Shown: positions 19,861-31,454 of the stretch, piece after piece
How positions within the stretch are numbered: position 1 is the stretch's first letter
Layout of the letters: each line of letters starts with the position of its first letter
DNA from: Diogma glabrata
Taxonomy: Eukaryota > Arthropoda > Insecta > Diptera > Cylindrotomidae
Reading direction: 5' to 3'
NCBI GenBank assembly: GCA_963693315.1
Contig: OY856186.1
Coordinates: 459,171,360-459,235,359 of the forward strand
DNA: 64,000 bases
The notes under the pieces: model-generated
What the model saw: the letters and a program-made list of their open reading frames with translations, nothing else
Told to the model about the DNA's origin: nothing
The model's database searches: none
Made by a program: the position numbers and the translations under genes

Positions 19861-20112
19861 AATAACTCGAAATATATTCAATTATATAAAATAAAAAATA
19901 ATTAGAAATAATAATAAAGAAATTTTATTTTTTAAGAGTGGACCCAATAAGGTGTCGCGGAAATTTAAAATTTATAACATGATGTGTTAAATTCCAATAT
20001 GTATAATTTTGTCATATAAATGTTATTGTTTGTCAGATTATACATTCATTTTTCAATTTCATAAAATTATGTTCAACGAAAAAAAAAACATTGATCAAAG
20101 CAAACTACGCGT

Positions 20113-21675
20113 TGTGACAGCGTTGCTGATCAAAGTTTTATATTATTAGTAAAAGAAAGAGAAGAAGAAATGAGATTGTTGTTCATTGTTGCAACAACTT
20201 GTGCAACATGTAGCATCATTTAACATATTCTTATTTTGGACTAACCTATTTAATTCTTTTTTTTCAATCCTGTTGTTTCTCTAGTTATTTCATTTTAATT
20301 ATTTGTTTTAATTACGAGTTTGATCGATTTTTCTCCCACCCATATTTTTTCTAAACATATGATATTGCGTTTGGAAGATTATAGGCTTAAATAAATTTTA
20401 TTCCGAATATAATTTTAGTCTTCTTTCCTTGATTTTATAAAATACAATTTGTTTAATAAAAATTAAAGTTAATAATACGGTGCTTTAAAAGTGTTAAATT
20501 TAAATATACTATCAAATACCTACCGTGGAAAATAAATGTTAGTATTTTGGTTTTTGCTTATTATTACAGTGTAGCTAATTTGTTTTGTTTATAGTGGTAA
20601 AATAGTTTCAAGTGAAACGTGAAACATTTGAGGTTCTACGTGAGCGTTATACGAATACGATTCAGATTGTTTCAGTTTTAATAACAGGTATGTTTCGAAA
20701 TATTTTGAAACCACTTAGTTTCTATGGCATGTTTTGTTTTCCTTCTGTAGAGTATAATCGCGAATCAAACAGCGAACATAAATCGCATGTTAGGAAATTC
20801 AATTAACGGATTTCAACGGAACATTTTTAATGACGCTCATGTAGATGTTCATATAGCGGACGTTCTTGTTAATAATATAACATTTTTTGCAAAGGTCAGG
20901 GAAAGGGGACACCAAATAAGAATTTCATTTATTTCTTTAATAAAATTACATAATAACAGGATTTGGAATTACAATAGATTTCGGTATTTTTAAATGGAAA
21001 ATCAATCATTTATATCTTGTTTCCATAAATTATAAATTAATAATTTTTTTGTGTTTTCACGAACATTTAATAATTTTTGAAATTTCCTAGTACAAATTAA
21101 TATTTAAATAGTGAATTATATTATCCTTTTGATAGAACATAAAAAAAAGTTTAGTTCTGGTAAGATTATATTATAATATTATTATATTCTTCTACATTTA
21201 AATCGATTTATGTGTATACGAATGTTATTGTGCTTGTTTTACAGAACATTTTTTTTTGTGAGATATCACGTTTCAAGATAATTTTGATCATATAATAATA
21301 TTTGATAATTTAGAATTAATACTTAAATAGAAATTAGTATTTTAAGTAAGTTCAAGTAATACATTTAGATATATTGATTGTTTTCAAATTTTTTTTTTAA
21401 GAAATATACTGTTAAAATGAACTGCTAAAGTTTTATTTGAGTGGGTTGGTAACAGTCAGACGTGATGTGACGTGAAGCAGGCAAGATAACTTCCATTCCC
21501 CAGCAAGCCTCCTATTTTCCCAAAAAATTTTCAGCAGCTCTTACAAGATCCTGAAACGATTGGACAAGACCCCCCCTAAAACATGAGCTTAAGTCGGCAA
21601 ATCGAGCTGTGTCCAGCTACAACTACTTTCAGGATTCTGATTGTGTGCCTGATTCTTGAATCTGGTAACACAACA
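20113..21675 (+). repeat. 5' LTR of the 20-kb gypsy element
   Basis: 1563 bp, unusually long for a gypsy LTR. It contains two short open frames (20612-20806, 64 codons; 20787-20993, 68 codons), both kept in the 3' LTR with one or two changes. These are more likely chance frames conserved by recency than genes. Confidence 0.93.
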
Positions 21676-21676
21676 G

Positions 21677-21694
21677 TGGCGCCCAAAGGCAGCG
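21677..21694 (+). other. Primer-binding site
   Basis: TGGCGCCCAAAGGCAGCG lies one base after the 5' LTR. TGGCGCCC is the start of tRNA-Lys-type primer sites in gypsy elements and retroviruses; the tRNA assignment is inferred. Confidence 0.75.
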
Positions 21695-22944
21695 GTTTTT
21701 CCTGTTTTCCAACTTCCCAAAATCGAGTTTTTTTTTATTGAGCATAGTTATTAATTATGATAATCAAATGTGCAATGTTATCTACAAATTTCTTTGTGTT
21801 TTGAGTGCATTTTAATTAAATTCACTATCGTATATAACAATATAAGATGTTATTAGTATTTGTAATATTTTTTTGGTTTTCCATATCGCGGTAGTTTTCA
21901 GGTTTATAATAACCTGTTCATGATTATAGATTTTATATTCATTATCCGAATTCTACTGTTAGCATAATACTGGAAAGCATATTTGGCTTATATGAAATTA
22001 AAAAAAAAAATATTTTTCACAGATTTTTATCGCAAATCATTCCGTGCATAAACGACTTCGTTTTGTACGTTGAGGTGTTTCTACATTTACTTGATTTGAT
22101 TTGTTTGTTAATTAAAAGTCTTTACCTACCCAATTCCTCATTCCCTCTTGCCTTGCATCGTTATACATCACGCCTGCGGTACCAATTCACTCTGGTATCC
22201 ATTTAAACAATTTCTATTTTATTTATATAGTTCTTGAAGAGAGCTTATAATTTCAAAACACAACAAACATTTTAATTTTTTTTAAAAATTATTTAATAGT
22301 CTGTAATTATCAAAATGTTTGTTTTTTCTGCATACACCTTATATTATTCACACGAAAATAAGAAATAAAATAAATTTTATTTATTAAATATCATTTATTA
22401 TTATACTACTATAGTTTCAATCTCTGTGAGATCATCAACTGGTATTGATATGCAATTGATATGGTATTGATATCCAATTGCATATCAATACCAGTTGATG
22501 ATCTCACAGAGATTGAAACTATAGTAGTATAATAATAAATGATATTTAATAAATAAAATTTATTTTATTTCTTATTTTCGTGTGAATAATATAAGGTGTA
22601 TGCAGAAAAAACAAACATTTTGATACTATGGATTATTCACGTCACTCCAACGAAGAATTTTTTCAAATTAGTCTGTAATTGACTTATTTAATCATTATAA
22701 TTTATATTTATTTACAGTTACAGTTACATCGCTAGTCTGGTAAGTGTAGGATTACTTAAAAACCTTTTCAGGCCTAATTCATTCACATATGTTAGCAAGT
22801 AACTTATAGGCTGCGAATTTAGCTTGTTAAAATTTTATCTTTAAGCAATACCAATAAGAGTATTGGTTCTGATAGGATATTTTGATATTTAGAATATTAT
22901 TTTCTTCCTATATTTATTTTTTTTGATAACTTAATATAATCACA
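21695..22944 (+). other. Untranslated leader of the gypsy element
   Basis: 1.25 kb between primer site and gag. Most of it shows nothing recognisable; 22308-22625 is a perfect palindrome, apparently a later insertion. Confidence 0.6.
22308..22670. mobile_element. Perfect 151-bp inverted repeat (snap-back insert) in the gypsy leader
   Basis: Bases 22308-22458 are the exact complement of 22475-22625, with a 16-nt loop and no gaps (pair sums are constant). TAGTCTGTAATT at 22296-22307 recurs at 22670-22681, so the insert of about 360 bp has a 12-bp target duplication. The arms hold a hammerhead-like block, and the insert ends with ATTATTCACGTCACTCC, like the box in the Penelope tails. Interpreted as a non-autonomous Penelope-type copy. 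Confidence 0.7.
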
Positions 22945-24853
22945 ATGAACTACGAACATTTAGAATCAGAAGAGGCCAATCTTGAGTGTGAGGTCCGCGG
23001 TATCTATGGGGGATGGGGTGAGAAATTAAAACTATTGCGAATGAGATTGCAAGACGAGGAAAATAATGTAGCACAGGTACCAATGAAACGTACCAATGTA
23101 GCACAGGTACCAATTGCGCACGAAGCAGCACGCAAAGCACCAAAACGTGAAATAAAGATTTGTGTAAATAAATTAGAAATCCTAAAAGATAGCCTTGATA
23201 TAATTTTACAAGGAGAAAACGAAAATAAAATCCCTAAACTAAAGCAAATAAAAACTCTCGTCTGATCCATTTAAAGAATCGATTGAACAGAATGGTATTT
23301 TCTAAGACGGCTCGTGGTCCAGCTGAGAAATTAATATTAATATGCGACAAATTCATAGATATAATCAACAACTATCAGTCGGAATCAGGGAATCTAGAGG
23401 ATTCAATCGGGTTTGTGAAAGAAGTTCATGTAGATCCAAGTGAGGTACTCTCCAGTATGCCCGATGATCCCGAACAACTTCATGATATAGTAACTACTAA
23501 TATGAACCCTGAAAGCGTACCACCCTCTATTATACCATGTCATAGCAAAACTCAAAATTTATCTCAAAACAAACCTCTTGTTCCAGATCAGTCTTCTACA
23601 CCTACAAAACCAACTGAAATAAGTCCTAATGCTATGAGTTCGAGAGCACTTCCACACGGTAAACCTTCCGGTTCCAATGATGGAATCAGTCTTTCAAAGT
23701 TTGTAAGTCCAAGTTCTCCAATAAGTGGCGGGAGCTATCATTTCTGTTAGAAAATATCGCTGATAGAATTCGTCAGTTAGGAAATCCGATCACAGCAGCT
23801 GGCATAGATCCTAAAACTCAACCTAACCCACAAGTACCAGCTCAAGGGTATTATGACCCAAGGTTAGCAACGCAATACAATCCTTTGGTACCTCCACCGG
23901 TTGTACCCAATTTCCAATCAAACCCACAATTTTCACAACCTTCTTCTGGAAACCTAAACCAATCTCATGCTGCAATAGCTGGAATTAAATTGCCCAATGA
24001 AAATAAAGCTTACTTTCAACAAACCAATCCACATGTCGTTGGGAGATCAGGAATTCCAAACCAATACCAGCAACCCCTCACTGAAAGTGGAAGAGCGGAT
24101 AGGAACGCAATACCAATCGATAGGTGGAATGTTAAGTTCGATGGCTCTGGAACAGGTAGTCAGGTGGAAAGATTCCTTTTCAGGGTTGAGCATCTAGCAG
24201 AATCCTATGGTATCTCACATTCTAGACTGGTAACCGATATTAGTATTCTGTTGCAAGGTTCGGCAGCTGAGTGGTATTGGTTGTACATGGAAAGCAATAA
24301 AGGAGTTGATTGGAAACAACTTCGTTAGGCTTTAGTCAAACGATTCCAAGATCGTAGAACAGATAGTGACGTCAGACGTGCATTGGAATCGCGCAAACAA
24401 AGACCAAAGGAGAATTTCTTGGATTTTTATATTGCGATTCTGTCCATTTCATTATCGTTAAAGTATCAAATGTCTGACGAGTCCTTAATTGATATTTTGA
24501 CAAGAAACATGCGAGTCGGGTTACAAGTTGCTCTTGCAGGACAAAATTTTATATCCGTTCCTATGCTGGTTAGTCAATGCGTGCAAATAGAGGATACATG
24601 GAATAGGGTAGGATATGGGCATGAACAGGTTTTACAATCCATGAAACAGGTCAATGAAATAGAACATGGTGTTGATTCTAATTATGGACAGGATAGTCGC
24701 TACGAACCAACTTATACTCCAAATAGGTAACAGTGTTATGTCGATGAGAATTCACAGTATAATCCTGCACCACAGAATTACGAAACAATATTAGAAATTC
24801 AAGGGTGGAAAAACCACAAACAAAATCCTCACTTTAATAAAAATCCCAAACCG
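22945..24853 (+). pseudogene. gag of the gypsy element (four lesions)
   Basis: Starts ATG at 22945. The reading passes from one frame to a second near 23258 and to the pol frame near 23728, then meets TAG at 24326-24328 and TAA at 24728-24730. Between the lesions it is clearly Gag: a proline/glutamine-rich linker (PPPVVPNFQ), then WNVKFDGSGTGSQVERFLFR and AAEWYWLYMES, the core of Ty3-type capsid, then KRFQDRRTD and a helical tail. The capsid part is in frame with pol, so the undamaged parent probably made a Gag-Pol fusion without a shift at this junction (inferred). Confidence 0.88.
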
Positions 24854-27800
24854 ATGAACAAATACGCGAGCAGTGCACCATTAATGTGTTGGAACTGCCT
24901 AATACCAGGTCACTTTTTTAAAAGCTGTCCAATTCCATTACAGCGTAGGTTCTGTTTCGGATGTGGCCGGGTCGGCGTTCTGAAGCCACACTGCATGGCT
25001 TGTAATAATCCGGGAAACCCCAAGACGGAGGTGAAGGCGCCTGGGACTCATCATCTTCCGAAATACAGTCATTCCCAGACCACAGGTAGAGGACGCAGCC
25101 ACCGGCATATGTCCGGAATTCCATCAACAACCACATTTTTAGATGAATTATACAATCAAACTGATTATTCGGTCCTACATTCAAATGGTGATAATAGCTT
25201 AGTAAAATTATTTAAAATAGACCAAAATACTCAAACGGATTCTAGCTACTTAACATCTCGTTCAATTCGGTTAAGAAGAAGTCAACGATATTTCAACTTC
25301 CGAAAAGGGCTAACCAAAGACATTTTTAACGCAACTATTTGTGATATTGAAACCAGTGTCGATGAAAGACTATATCTTGATGTAGTTATAGCTGATACTT
25401 GCTTTAGAGGCCTACTTGATAGTGGAGCTACTATTAGCGCATTGGGCGAGGGCTCGGAAAAATTTCTCTCAGACCCAAACATTAAATTTTATAATATGCC
25501 AGCTCATTTTAACATAGCTAGTGGACAAAAACAAAAGATTTTAGGTCACATTAGGGTTCCAGTAGAGTTTAAGGGCAAAAAACGGATGGTGCGGTTGTAC
25601 ATAGTGCCAGGATTAACACAAAAGTTATATCTCGGTATGGGCTTTTGGAAACTTTTTGGAATAACACCAATGGTTATCAATGAAATAAGTGCAGGCCAAT
25701 CACAGTCAACTGTTTTAGAATCGAAGGTTATGTCCCTAAATTATGAAGAAAATCGTGATAAATTTCACACTCTCGATCCAGAACAAGAAAACGAATTATC
25801 ATCGGTGAAAGCTTCTTTTCCATGCTCTACTATTCAAGGATTAGGACGAACTCATTTATTAACCCATACCATAAATGTTGGCTCCGCTATGCCTGTAAAA
25901 CAAAGGTATTATTCGGTATCTCCTGCGGTGCAAAAGGATCTGCATCGTGAACTGGATAGAATGATAGCATTAGATGTCATCGAAGAGAGCCAAAGTTCAT
26001 GGAGCTCTCCGGTAACTTTGGTGAAAAAGGCCAACGGTCAAGTTCGGTTATGTCTCGATGCAAGAAGAATTAATGACGTCACAGTGAAAGACGCTTCTCC
26101 ATTGCCAATTATAGAGGGTCTAATTAGTCGACTTGGAAAAACCAAATTTATCACGAGTCTTGACTCAAAGGACGCCTTCTGGCAGATTCCATTAGAGGAG
26201 AAATCAAGAGATAAAACATCATTTACGGTACCCGGTCGTCCACTTTACCAGTTTAAGGTAATGCCTTTTGGGCTGTGTAATGCGGCACAATCAATGTGTA
26301 ATTTAATGCGAAAGGTTATACCTGCCCATCTGCATGACCGGGTATTCGTTTACCTGGACGATCTCTTGGTTGTCTCTGAAACATTTGAAGAACACATGAT
26401 GTTACTGTCAGAAGTCGCTCGGCTATTACGCGAAGCGAATTTAACAATAAATGTCGACAAAAGTAAGCTTGTGATGAAGGAGGCAAAATACCTGGGTTAT
26501 ATTGTCGGTGATGGCTGCCTTAAAGTAGATCCAGAGAAAGTAGAAGCTATGCGGTCATATCCAGTTCCGAAAACAGCTAAAGATATAAGGAGATTCCTCG
26601 GCGTGACAGGATGGTACCGGCGCTTTATTAAAGATTATTCGAAGCTAGCCGCTCCACTTACCGATCTCTTGAAAAAGAAATCAAAGATTGAGTGGAATAC
26701 GGCTGCTCAAATCGCCTATGAAGACCTTAAAGCGGCTTTAACCACAGCTCCCGTGTTACTTCACCCCGATTTCTCTCGTCCATTCATAATACAATGTGAT
26801 GCTAGTACGACTGGTATCGGCGGAGTATTATGTCAACTTTCTGAGGACGGCGAGGAACGACCTATTGCATATTTCTCCAGGAAATTAAACTCAGGCCAAC
26901 GCAATTATACTGTCACAGAGCTCGAGTGCTTAGCAGCGGTTGACAGTATTAAAAGGTTTCGTCCATATGTAGAAGGTCTTCCATTTACCGTTGTGACGGA
27001 CCATGCTAGTTTACAATGGTTGATGGGTCAAACGGATCTCTCAGGTAGACTAGCTCGGTGGAGTCTAAAGCTTCAGGCATTTGACTTTAAAATTCAGCAC
27101 CGTAAGGGTACGGAGAACATTGTTCCAGATGCACTATCACGCTACTCAACCGAGGAATTCTCCGTTTCGGAGATAAAAGATGTTGAAATAAGTCCACTAC
27201 ATCTTGATATGGCGTCGCCTGCATTTTTAGATGCCGACTACCAGCAACTTATTTTTGAGCTACAGTCTGACCTGAAAGACAAAACGAATATGAAGGAGGA
27301 AGATGGTAAAATATACATAAATTCAAAAATAGGCCATTCCTACGTAGACACAGACCTATCGGATTGGAAACTATACGTGCCAAAGCCATTGGTAAGCACC
27401 CTGATCGAAAAGGCTCATAATCCTCCCACATCATCCCACTTTCGGGTTGCAAAAACATTAGAGGTGATACATAGGCAGTTTTATTGGCCAAACATGGCAA
27501 AAGATGTCAAATCATTTGTTAATGGGTGTGAAACATGCAAGAAAATCAAACCGACAAATTACTCTACTCGTCCTCCCATGGAAAATTTCTCCGAAATTTC
27601 TCGGCCGTGGAACAAAATTTATGTGGATTTTCTTGGGCCATATCCCAGATCAAAAGGTGGCAATACACACATTCTAATTGTTTTAGATTGTTATTCTAGG
27701 TTCGTTTTATTAAAAGCTATAAGAAATGCAACGGCTTCCATTCTCTGCAATTATCTCGAAAATGATGTTTTCAATGTATTCAGCGCTCCCGAGACTTTAG

Positions 27801-28444
27801 TATCTGATAATGGAAAGCAATTTGAGTCACATCTGCTGTTCGATTTGTTGGAGAAATATGGAGTTAACCATTTGTTTACGCCCAAATATTCTCCACAATC
27901 CAACGCTTCCGAGCGAGTAAACCAATCTTTATTAGCAGCAATACGTGCATACATCAGGGATTATCACAAAGATTGGGATATCCATTTGAGTGAGGTAGCT
28001 AACGCTCTCCGAAATGTGACACACAGTTCTACTGGTTTTTCTCCACACTTTTTAGTTTTCGGTCAACACTATGTTCCTCATGGCAAGAACTATGAGATTT
28101 TGAGGAAACTTGAAGGTATCGATAATAACCATTTGTCAGTAGCCACAAAACCTGATAGAGTTACAATCGCTCAAAATAAAGTCTTAAGTCATCTTCGGGA
28201 AGCTTATCAACGCAGTGCAAAAAGGTACAATATGCGAGCTCGTGAAAGAAGTTTCACCCCTGGCCAAGTAGTTTTCTATAGAAATTTTACACTAAGCGAC
28301 GCAGTGAAGAACTACTCCGCAAAGTTGGCTCCAAAATTTGAAAAAGGCAAAATTTTATCTCGGGTAGGGAATGTGGCGTACGAGGTAGAAAATGTGAACG
28401 GCAAGAAAATGGGAATATACCACGCTAAGGATCTACGAACATAA
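24854..28444 (+). CDS. Gypsy pol polyprotein (zinc knuckles, protease, RT, RNase H, integrase), intact
   Basis: An uninterrupted 1196-residue frame. In order: zinc knuckle CWNCLIPGHFFKSCP (about 18-32) and a variant CFGCGRVGVLKPHC; aspartic protease LLDSGATISALG (about 186-197); RT with CLDARRIN, SLDSKDAFWQIPL and catalytic YLDDLL (about 499-504); RNase H with QCDASTTGIGG and TELECLAAV; integrase zinc finger (HNPPTSSHF, CETCKK) and core with VDFLGPY, VSDNGKQFES and NASERVNQ, the D,D,E residues all present. The frame is open upstream of this Met, so the Met is only the first after the last gag stop, not the true start. All catalytic residues look intact; no envelope gene follows. Confidence 0.95.
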   Translation: MNKYASSAPLMCWNCLIPGHFFKSCPIPLQRRFCFGCGRVGVLKPHCMACNNPGNPKTEVKAPGTHHLPKYSHSQTTGRGRSHRHMSGIPSTTTFLDELYNQTDYSVLHSNGDNSLVKLFKIDQNTQTDSSYLTSRSIRLRRSQRYFNFRKGLTKDIFNATICDIETSVDERLYLDVVIADTCFRGLLDSGATISALGEGSEKFLSDPNIKFYNMPAHFNIASGQKQKILGHIRVPVEFKGKKRMVRLYIVPGLTQKLYLGMGFWKLFGITPMVINEISAGQSQSTVLESKVMSLNYEENRDKFHTLDPEQENELSSVKASFPCSTIQGLGRTHLLTHTINVGSAMPVKQRYYSVSPAVQKDLHRELDRMIALDVIEESQSSWSSPVTLVKKANGQVRLCLDARRINDVTVKDASPLPIIEGLISRLGKTKFITSLDSKDAFWQIPLEEKSRDKTSFTVPGRPLYQFKVMPFGLCNAAQSMCNLMRKVIPAHLHDRVFVYLDDLLVVSETFEEHMMLLSEVARLLREANLTINVDKSKLVMKEAKYLGYIVGDGCLKVDPEKVEAMRSYPVPKTAKDIRRFLGVTGWYRRFIKDYSKLAAPLTDLLKKKSKIEWNTAAQIAYEDLKAALTTAPVLLHPDFSRPFIIQCDASTTGIGGVLCQLSEDGEERPIAYFSRKLNSGQRNYTVTELECLAAVDSIKRFRPYVEGLPFTVVTDHASLQWLMGQTDLSGRLARWSLKLQAFDFKIQHRKGTENIVPDALSRYSTEEFSVSEIKDVEISPLHLDMASPAFLDADYQQLIFELQSDLKDKTNMKEEDGKIYINSKIGHSYVDTDLSDWKLYVPKPLVSTLIEKAHNPPTSSHFRVAKTLEVIHRQFYWPNMAKDVKSFVNGCETCKKIKPTNYSTRPPMENFSEISRPWNKIYVDFLGPYPRSKGGNTHILIVLDCYSRFVLLKAIRNATASILCNYLENDVFNVFSAPETLVSDNGKQFESHLLFDLLEKYGVNHLFTPKYSPQSNASERVNQSLLAAIRAYIRDYHKDWDIHLSEVANALRNVTHSSTGFSPHFLVFGQHYVPHGKNYEILRKLEGIDNNHLSVATKPDRVTIAQNKVLSHLREAYQRSAKRYNMRARERSFTPGQVVFYRNFTLSDAVKNYSAKLAPKFEKGKILSRVGNVAYEVENVNGKKMGIYHAKDLRT

Positions 28445-28548
28445 AGTATTTTCTTCAAACGAATAGTTGAGGTACAATGATTGTCATTGTTTCCCATAGC
28501 CCGGCTTTTCGTAAAAGACTTATCTCAAGGTGTGGGACTGCCCCTCGT

Positions 28549-30134
28549 TGTGACAGCGTTGCTGATCAAAGTTTTATATTATTAGTAAAAGAAATGAGAG
28601 AAGAAATGAGAGAAGAAATGAGATTGTTGTTCATTGTTGCAACAACTTGTGCAACATGTAGCATCATTTAACATATTCTTATTTTGGACTAACCTATTTA
28701 ATTCTTTTTTTTCAATCCTGTTGTTTCTCTAGTTATTTCATTTTAATTATTTGTTTTAATTACGAGTTTGATCGATTTTTCTCCCACCCATATTTTTTCT
28801 AAACATATGATATTGCGTTTGGAAGATTATAGGCTTAAATAAATTTTATTCCGAATATAATTTTAGTCTTCTTTCCTTGATTTTTTAAAATACAATTTGT
28901 TTAATAAAAATTAAAGTTAATAATACGGTGCTTTAAAAGTGTTAAATTTAAATATACTATCAAATACCTACCGTGGAAAATAAATGTTAGTATTTTGGTT
29001 TTTGCTTATTATTACAGTGTAGCTAATTTGTTTTGTTTATAGTGGTAAAATAGTTTCAAGTGAAACGTGAAACATTTGAGGTTCTACGTGAGCGTTATAC
29101 GAATACGATTCAGATTGTTTCAGTTTTAATAACAGGTATGTTTCGAAATATTTTGAAACCACTGAGTTTCTATGGCATGTTTTGTTTTCCTTCTGTAGAG
29201 TATAATCGCGAATCAAACAGCGAACATAAACCGCATGTTAGGAAATTCAATTAACGGATTTCAACGGAACATTTTTAATGACGCTCATATAGATGTTCAT
29301 ATAGCGGACGTTCTTGTTAATAATATAACATTTTTTGCAAAGGTCAGGGAAAGGGGACACCAAATAAGAATTTCATTTATTTCTTTAATAAAATTACATA
29401 ATAACAGTATTTGGAATTACAATAGATTTCGGTATTTTTAAATGGAAATCAATCATTTATATCTTGTTTCCATAAATTATAAATTAATAATTTTTTTGTG
29501 TTTTCACGAACATTTAATAATTTTTGAAATTTCCTAGTACAAATTAATATTTAAATAGTGAATTATATTATCCTTTTGATAGAACATAAAAAAAGTTTAG
29601 TTCTGGTAAGATTATATTATAATATTATTATATTCTTCTACATTTAAATCGATTTATACGATTTAATCGTGTATACGAATGTTATTGTGCTTGTTTTACA
29701 GAACATTTTTTTTTTGTGAGATATCACGTTTCAAGATAATTTTGATCATATAATAATATTTGATAATTTAGAATTAATGCTTAAATAGAAATTAGTATTT
29801 TAAGTAAGTTCAAGTAATACATTTAGATATATTGATTGTTTTCAAATTTTTTTTTTGAAGAAATATACTGTTAAAATGAACTGCTAAAGTTTTATTTGAG
29901 TGGGTTGGTAACAGTCAGACGTGATGTGACGTGAAGCAGGCAAGATAACTTCCATTCCCCAGCAAGCCTCTTACTTTCCCAAAATTTTTTCAGCAGCTCT
30001 TACAAGATCCTGAAACGATTGGACAAGACCCCCCCCAAAACATGAGCTTAAGTCGGCAAATCGAGCTGTGTCCAGCTACAACTACTTTCAGGATTCTGAT
30101 TGTGTGCCTGATTCTTGAATCTGGTAACATAACA
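28549..30134 (+). repeat. 3' LTR of the 20-kb gypsy element
   Basis: 1586 bp, matching 20113-21675. The extra length comes from small indels (an added GAGAAGAAAT-type unit near 28600 and an added ACGATTTAATCG near 29660). The preceding 28445-28548 is the short 3' untranslated stretch; its GGTGTGGGACTGCCCC before the LTR is a poor polypurine tract. Confidence 0.93.
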
Positions 30135-30379
30135 GCGTATAAACCGATATTTAAAAAAAAACAATAAAGATAATTATCAGCAATCACCAATGAAAAAATA
30201 ATACACGACAATTGGAAAAAGCAAAACGTAGTGTATTTGCAAAACTTTAACATTAAAAACAAAGTTTTAAATACAAATTCGTCACCATCTATTGACTAAC
30301 CCAAATTTATGAGGCGTATATCACACTATCAAATATATTGGTCAATAAAAAAAATTTGACATAAAATTGGAGAGTGTAA

Positions 30380-30797
30380 TGCCTAGTTTACACGAGGCGA
30401 GTGAACGTGCGAGTTGAACAGGCGAGTTACTGTAGTACAGTTACTGGCATCGTGTGAACACACAAGGCGAGCTACTCGCATGCGAGCTACTGGTAGGCGA
30501 GATACTACAACATATTTTGTTTTTACTTGCCACTTGCCTTCCCCCTCCACATTGAAAAAGTAAATCGTATTGTATTCGGATTATTTCGACTTTTTTTATG
30601 TTTATTTTCATTTTTGTATTAATTTTGTGAGAAAAACAAACAAAATCAAAACGTTTTCGCAAGTAAAATAGGTTGTTAAACAAATCGTTGGAATATATAT
30701 AATTTAATTTAGAATATAGGTATTTTTTGTGAGGCGAGTGAACAGGCGAGTTACTGTCTACTCGCACGCCAGTAGCTCGCATCGTGTAAACCACGCT
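30380..30797. mobile_element. PIF/Harbinger-like MITE, 418 bp
   Basis: Ends TGCCTAGTTTACACGAGGCG and, on the other strand, AGCGTGGTTTACACGATGCG, flanked by TAA at 30377-30379 and 30798-30800. Both subterminal regions are full of GCGAGT/GCGAGC and TACTGT/TACTGG motifs, candidate transposase-binding repeats. No coding capacity. Confidence 0.75.
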
Positions 30798-30800
30798 TAA

Positions 30801-31450
30801 AGGTTGTAAAATAAACTTCGCTAGTTTTTCATCCAGTTTTGATGACAATTTTTTTACCTCTAATCGTTCTATTTTAATTAGCAATACAAATAAGAGTATT
30901 TTTCAATTTGATATTGATTTTTGTAAATTAACATTGAAGATCAATGAAAAATTTAAAAAATAAATAAATAAATTTAAATTATTGTTTTCTTTAATTTTTA
31001 CTCTTATTTTTATACAAACTTTATAAAAACCAATACAATAATTTTTTTACAGGTTTCGATACTTTCTAATATATAACCTTCACAAAATTATCAATAACCT
31101 AATAAACGTATTTGACTTAGCATAATATGCTTTTTGTTTATTATCAAATAAAACAAAACTTTCTTTACTAAAACATATTCGATAGTCTAATAATGGCCTT
31201 ATACAGATGTCGAAGTTTATACTATCAATTGAATAAATGGATTTACGCTGCCATCTGAAAGTTGGCATATAAAACATCCATATTTAACATTTAATTCGCA
31301 ATTAAAAAATATTTAGGCATTTAATCAAGATAATAACTAACCTATCTCTCAAGCTGGACCATCATACACACATAATACAAAATTTCATTAAGATTGGTTA
31401 CGTTGTTGCGGAGTTCATCGCGGACAAACATCGTGACACGTGATTTTTAT
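30801..31450. other. Intergenic, no gene seen
   Basis: AT-rich sequence between the MITE and the LINE; frames here are short and without recognisable content. Confidence 0.4.
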
Positions 31451-31454
31451 ATAT

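Larger units (their letters stand above)
20113..30134 (+). mobile_element. Complete Ty3/gypsy LTR retrotransposon, 10.0 kb
   Basis: Long terminal repeats 20113-21675 and 28549-30134 both start TGTGACAGCG and end AACA. They are flanked by a 4-bp target duplication GCGT at 20109-20112 and 30135-30138. A primer-binding site follows the 5' LTR at 21677. Gag and pol lie on the plus strand at 22945-28444. By eye the LTRs differ by about a dozen substitutions and a few small indels, so insertion was recent. Pol is intact, but gag carries four lesions, so this copy cannot make Gag. Confidence 0.95.

Noticed and set aside
20612..20993. Small genes of 64 and 68 codons in both LTRs
   Set aside because: Conservation between LTRs is explained by recent insertion; no start context, domain or partner supports coding.
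22940..23270. Minus-strand frames opposite the start of gag
   Set aside because: Shadows of the gag coding strand.
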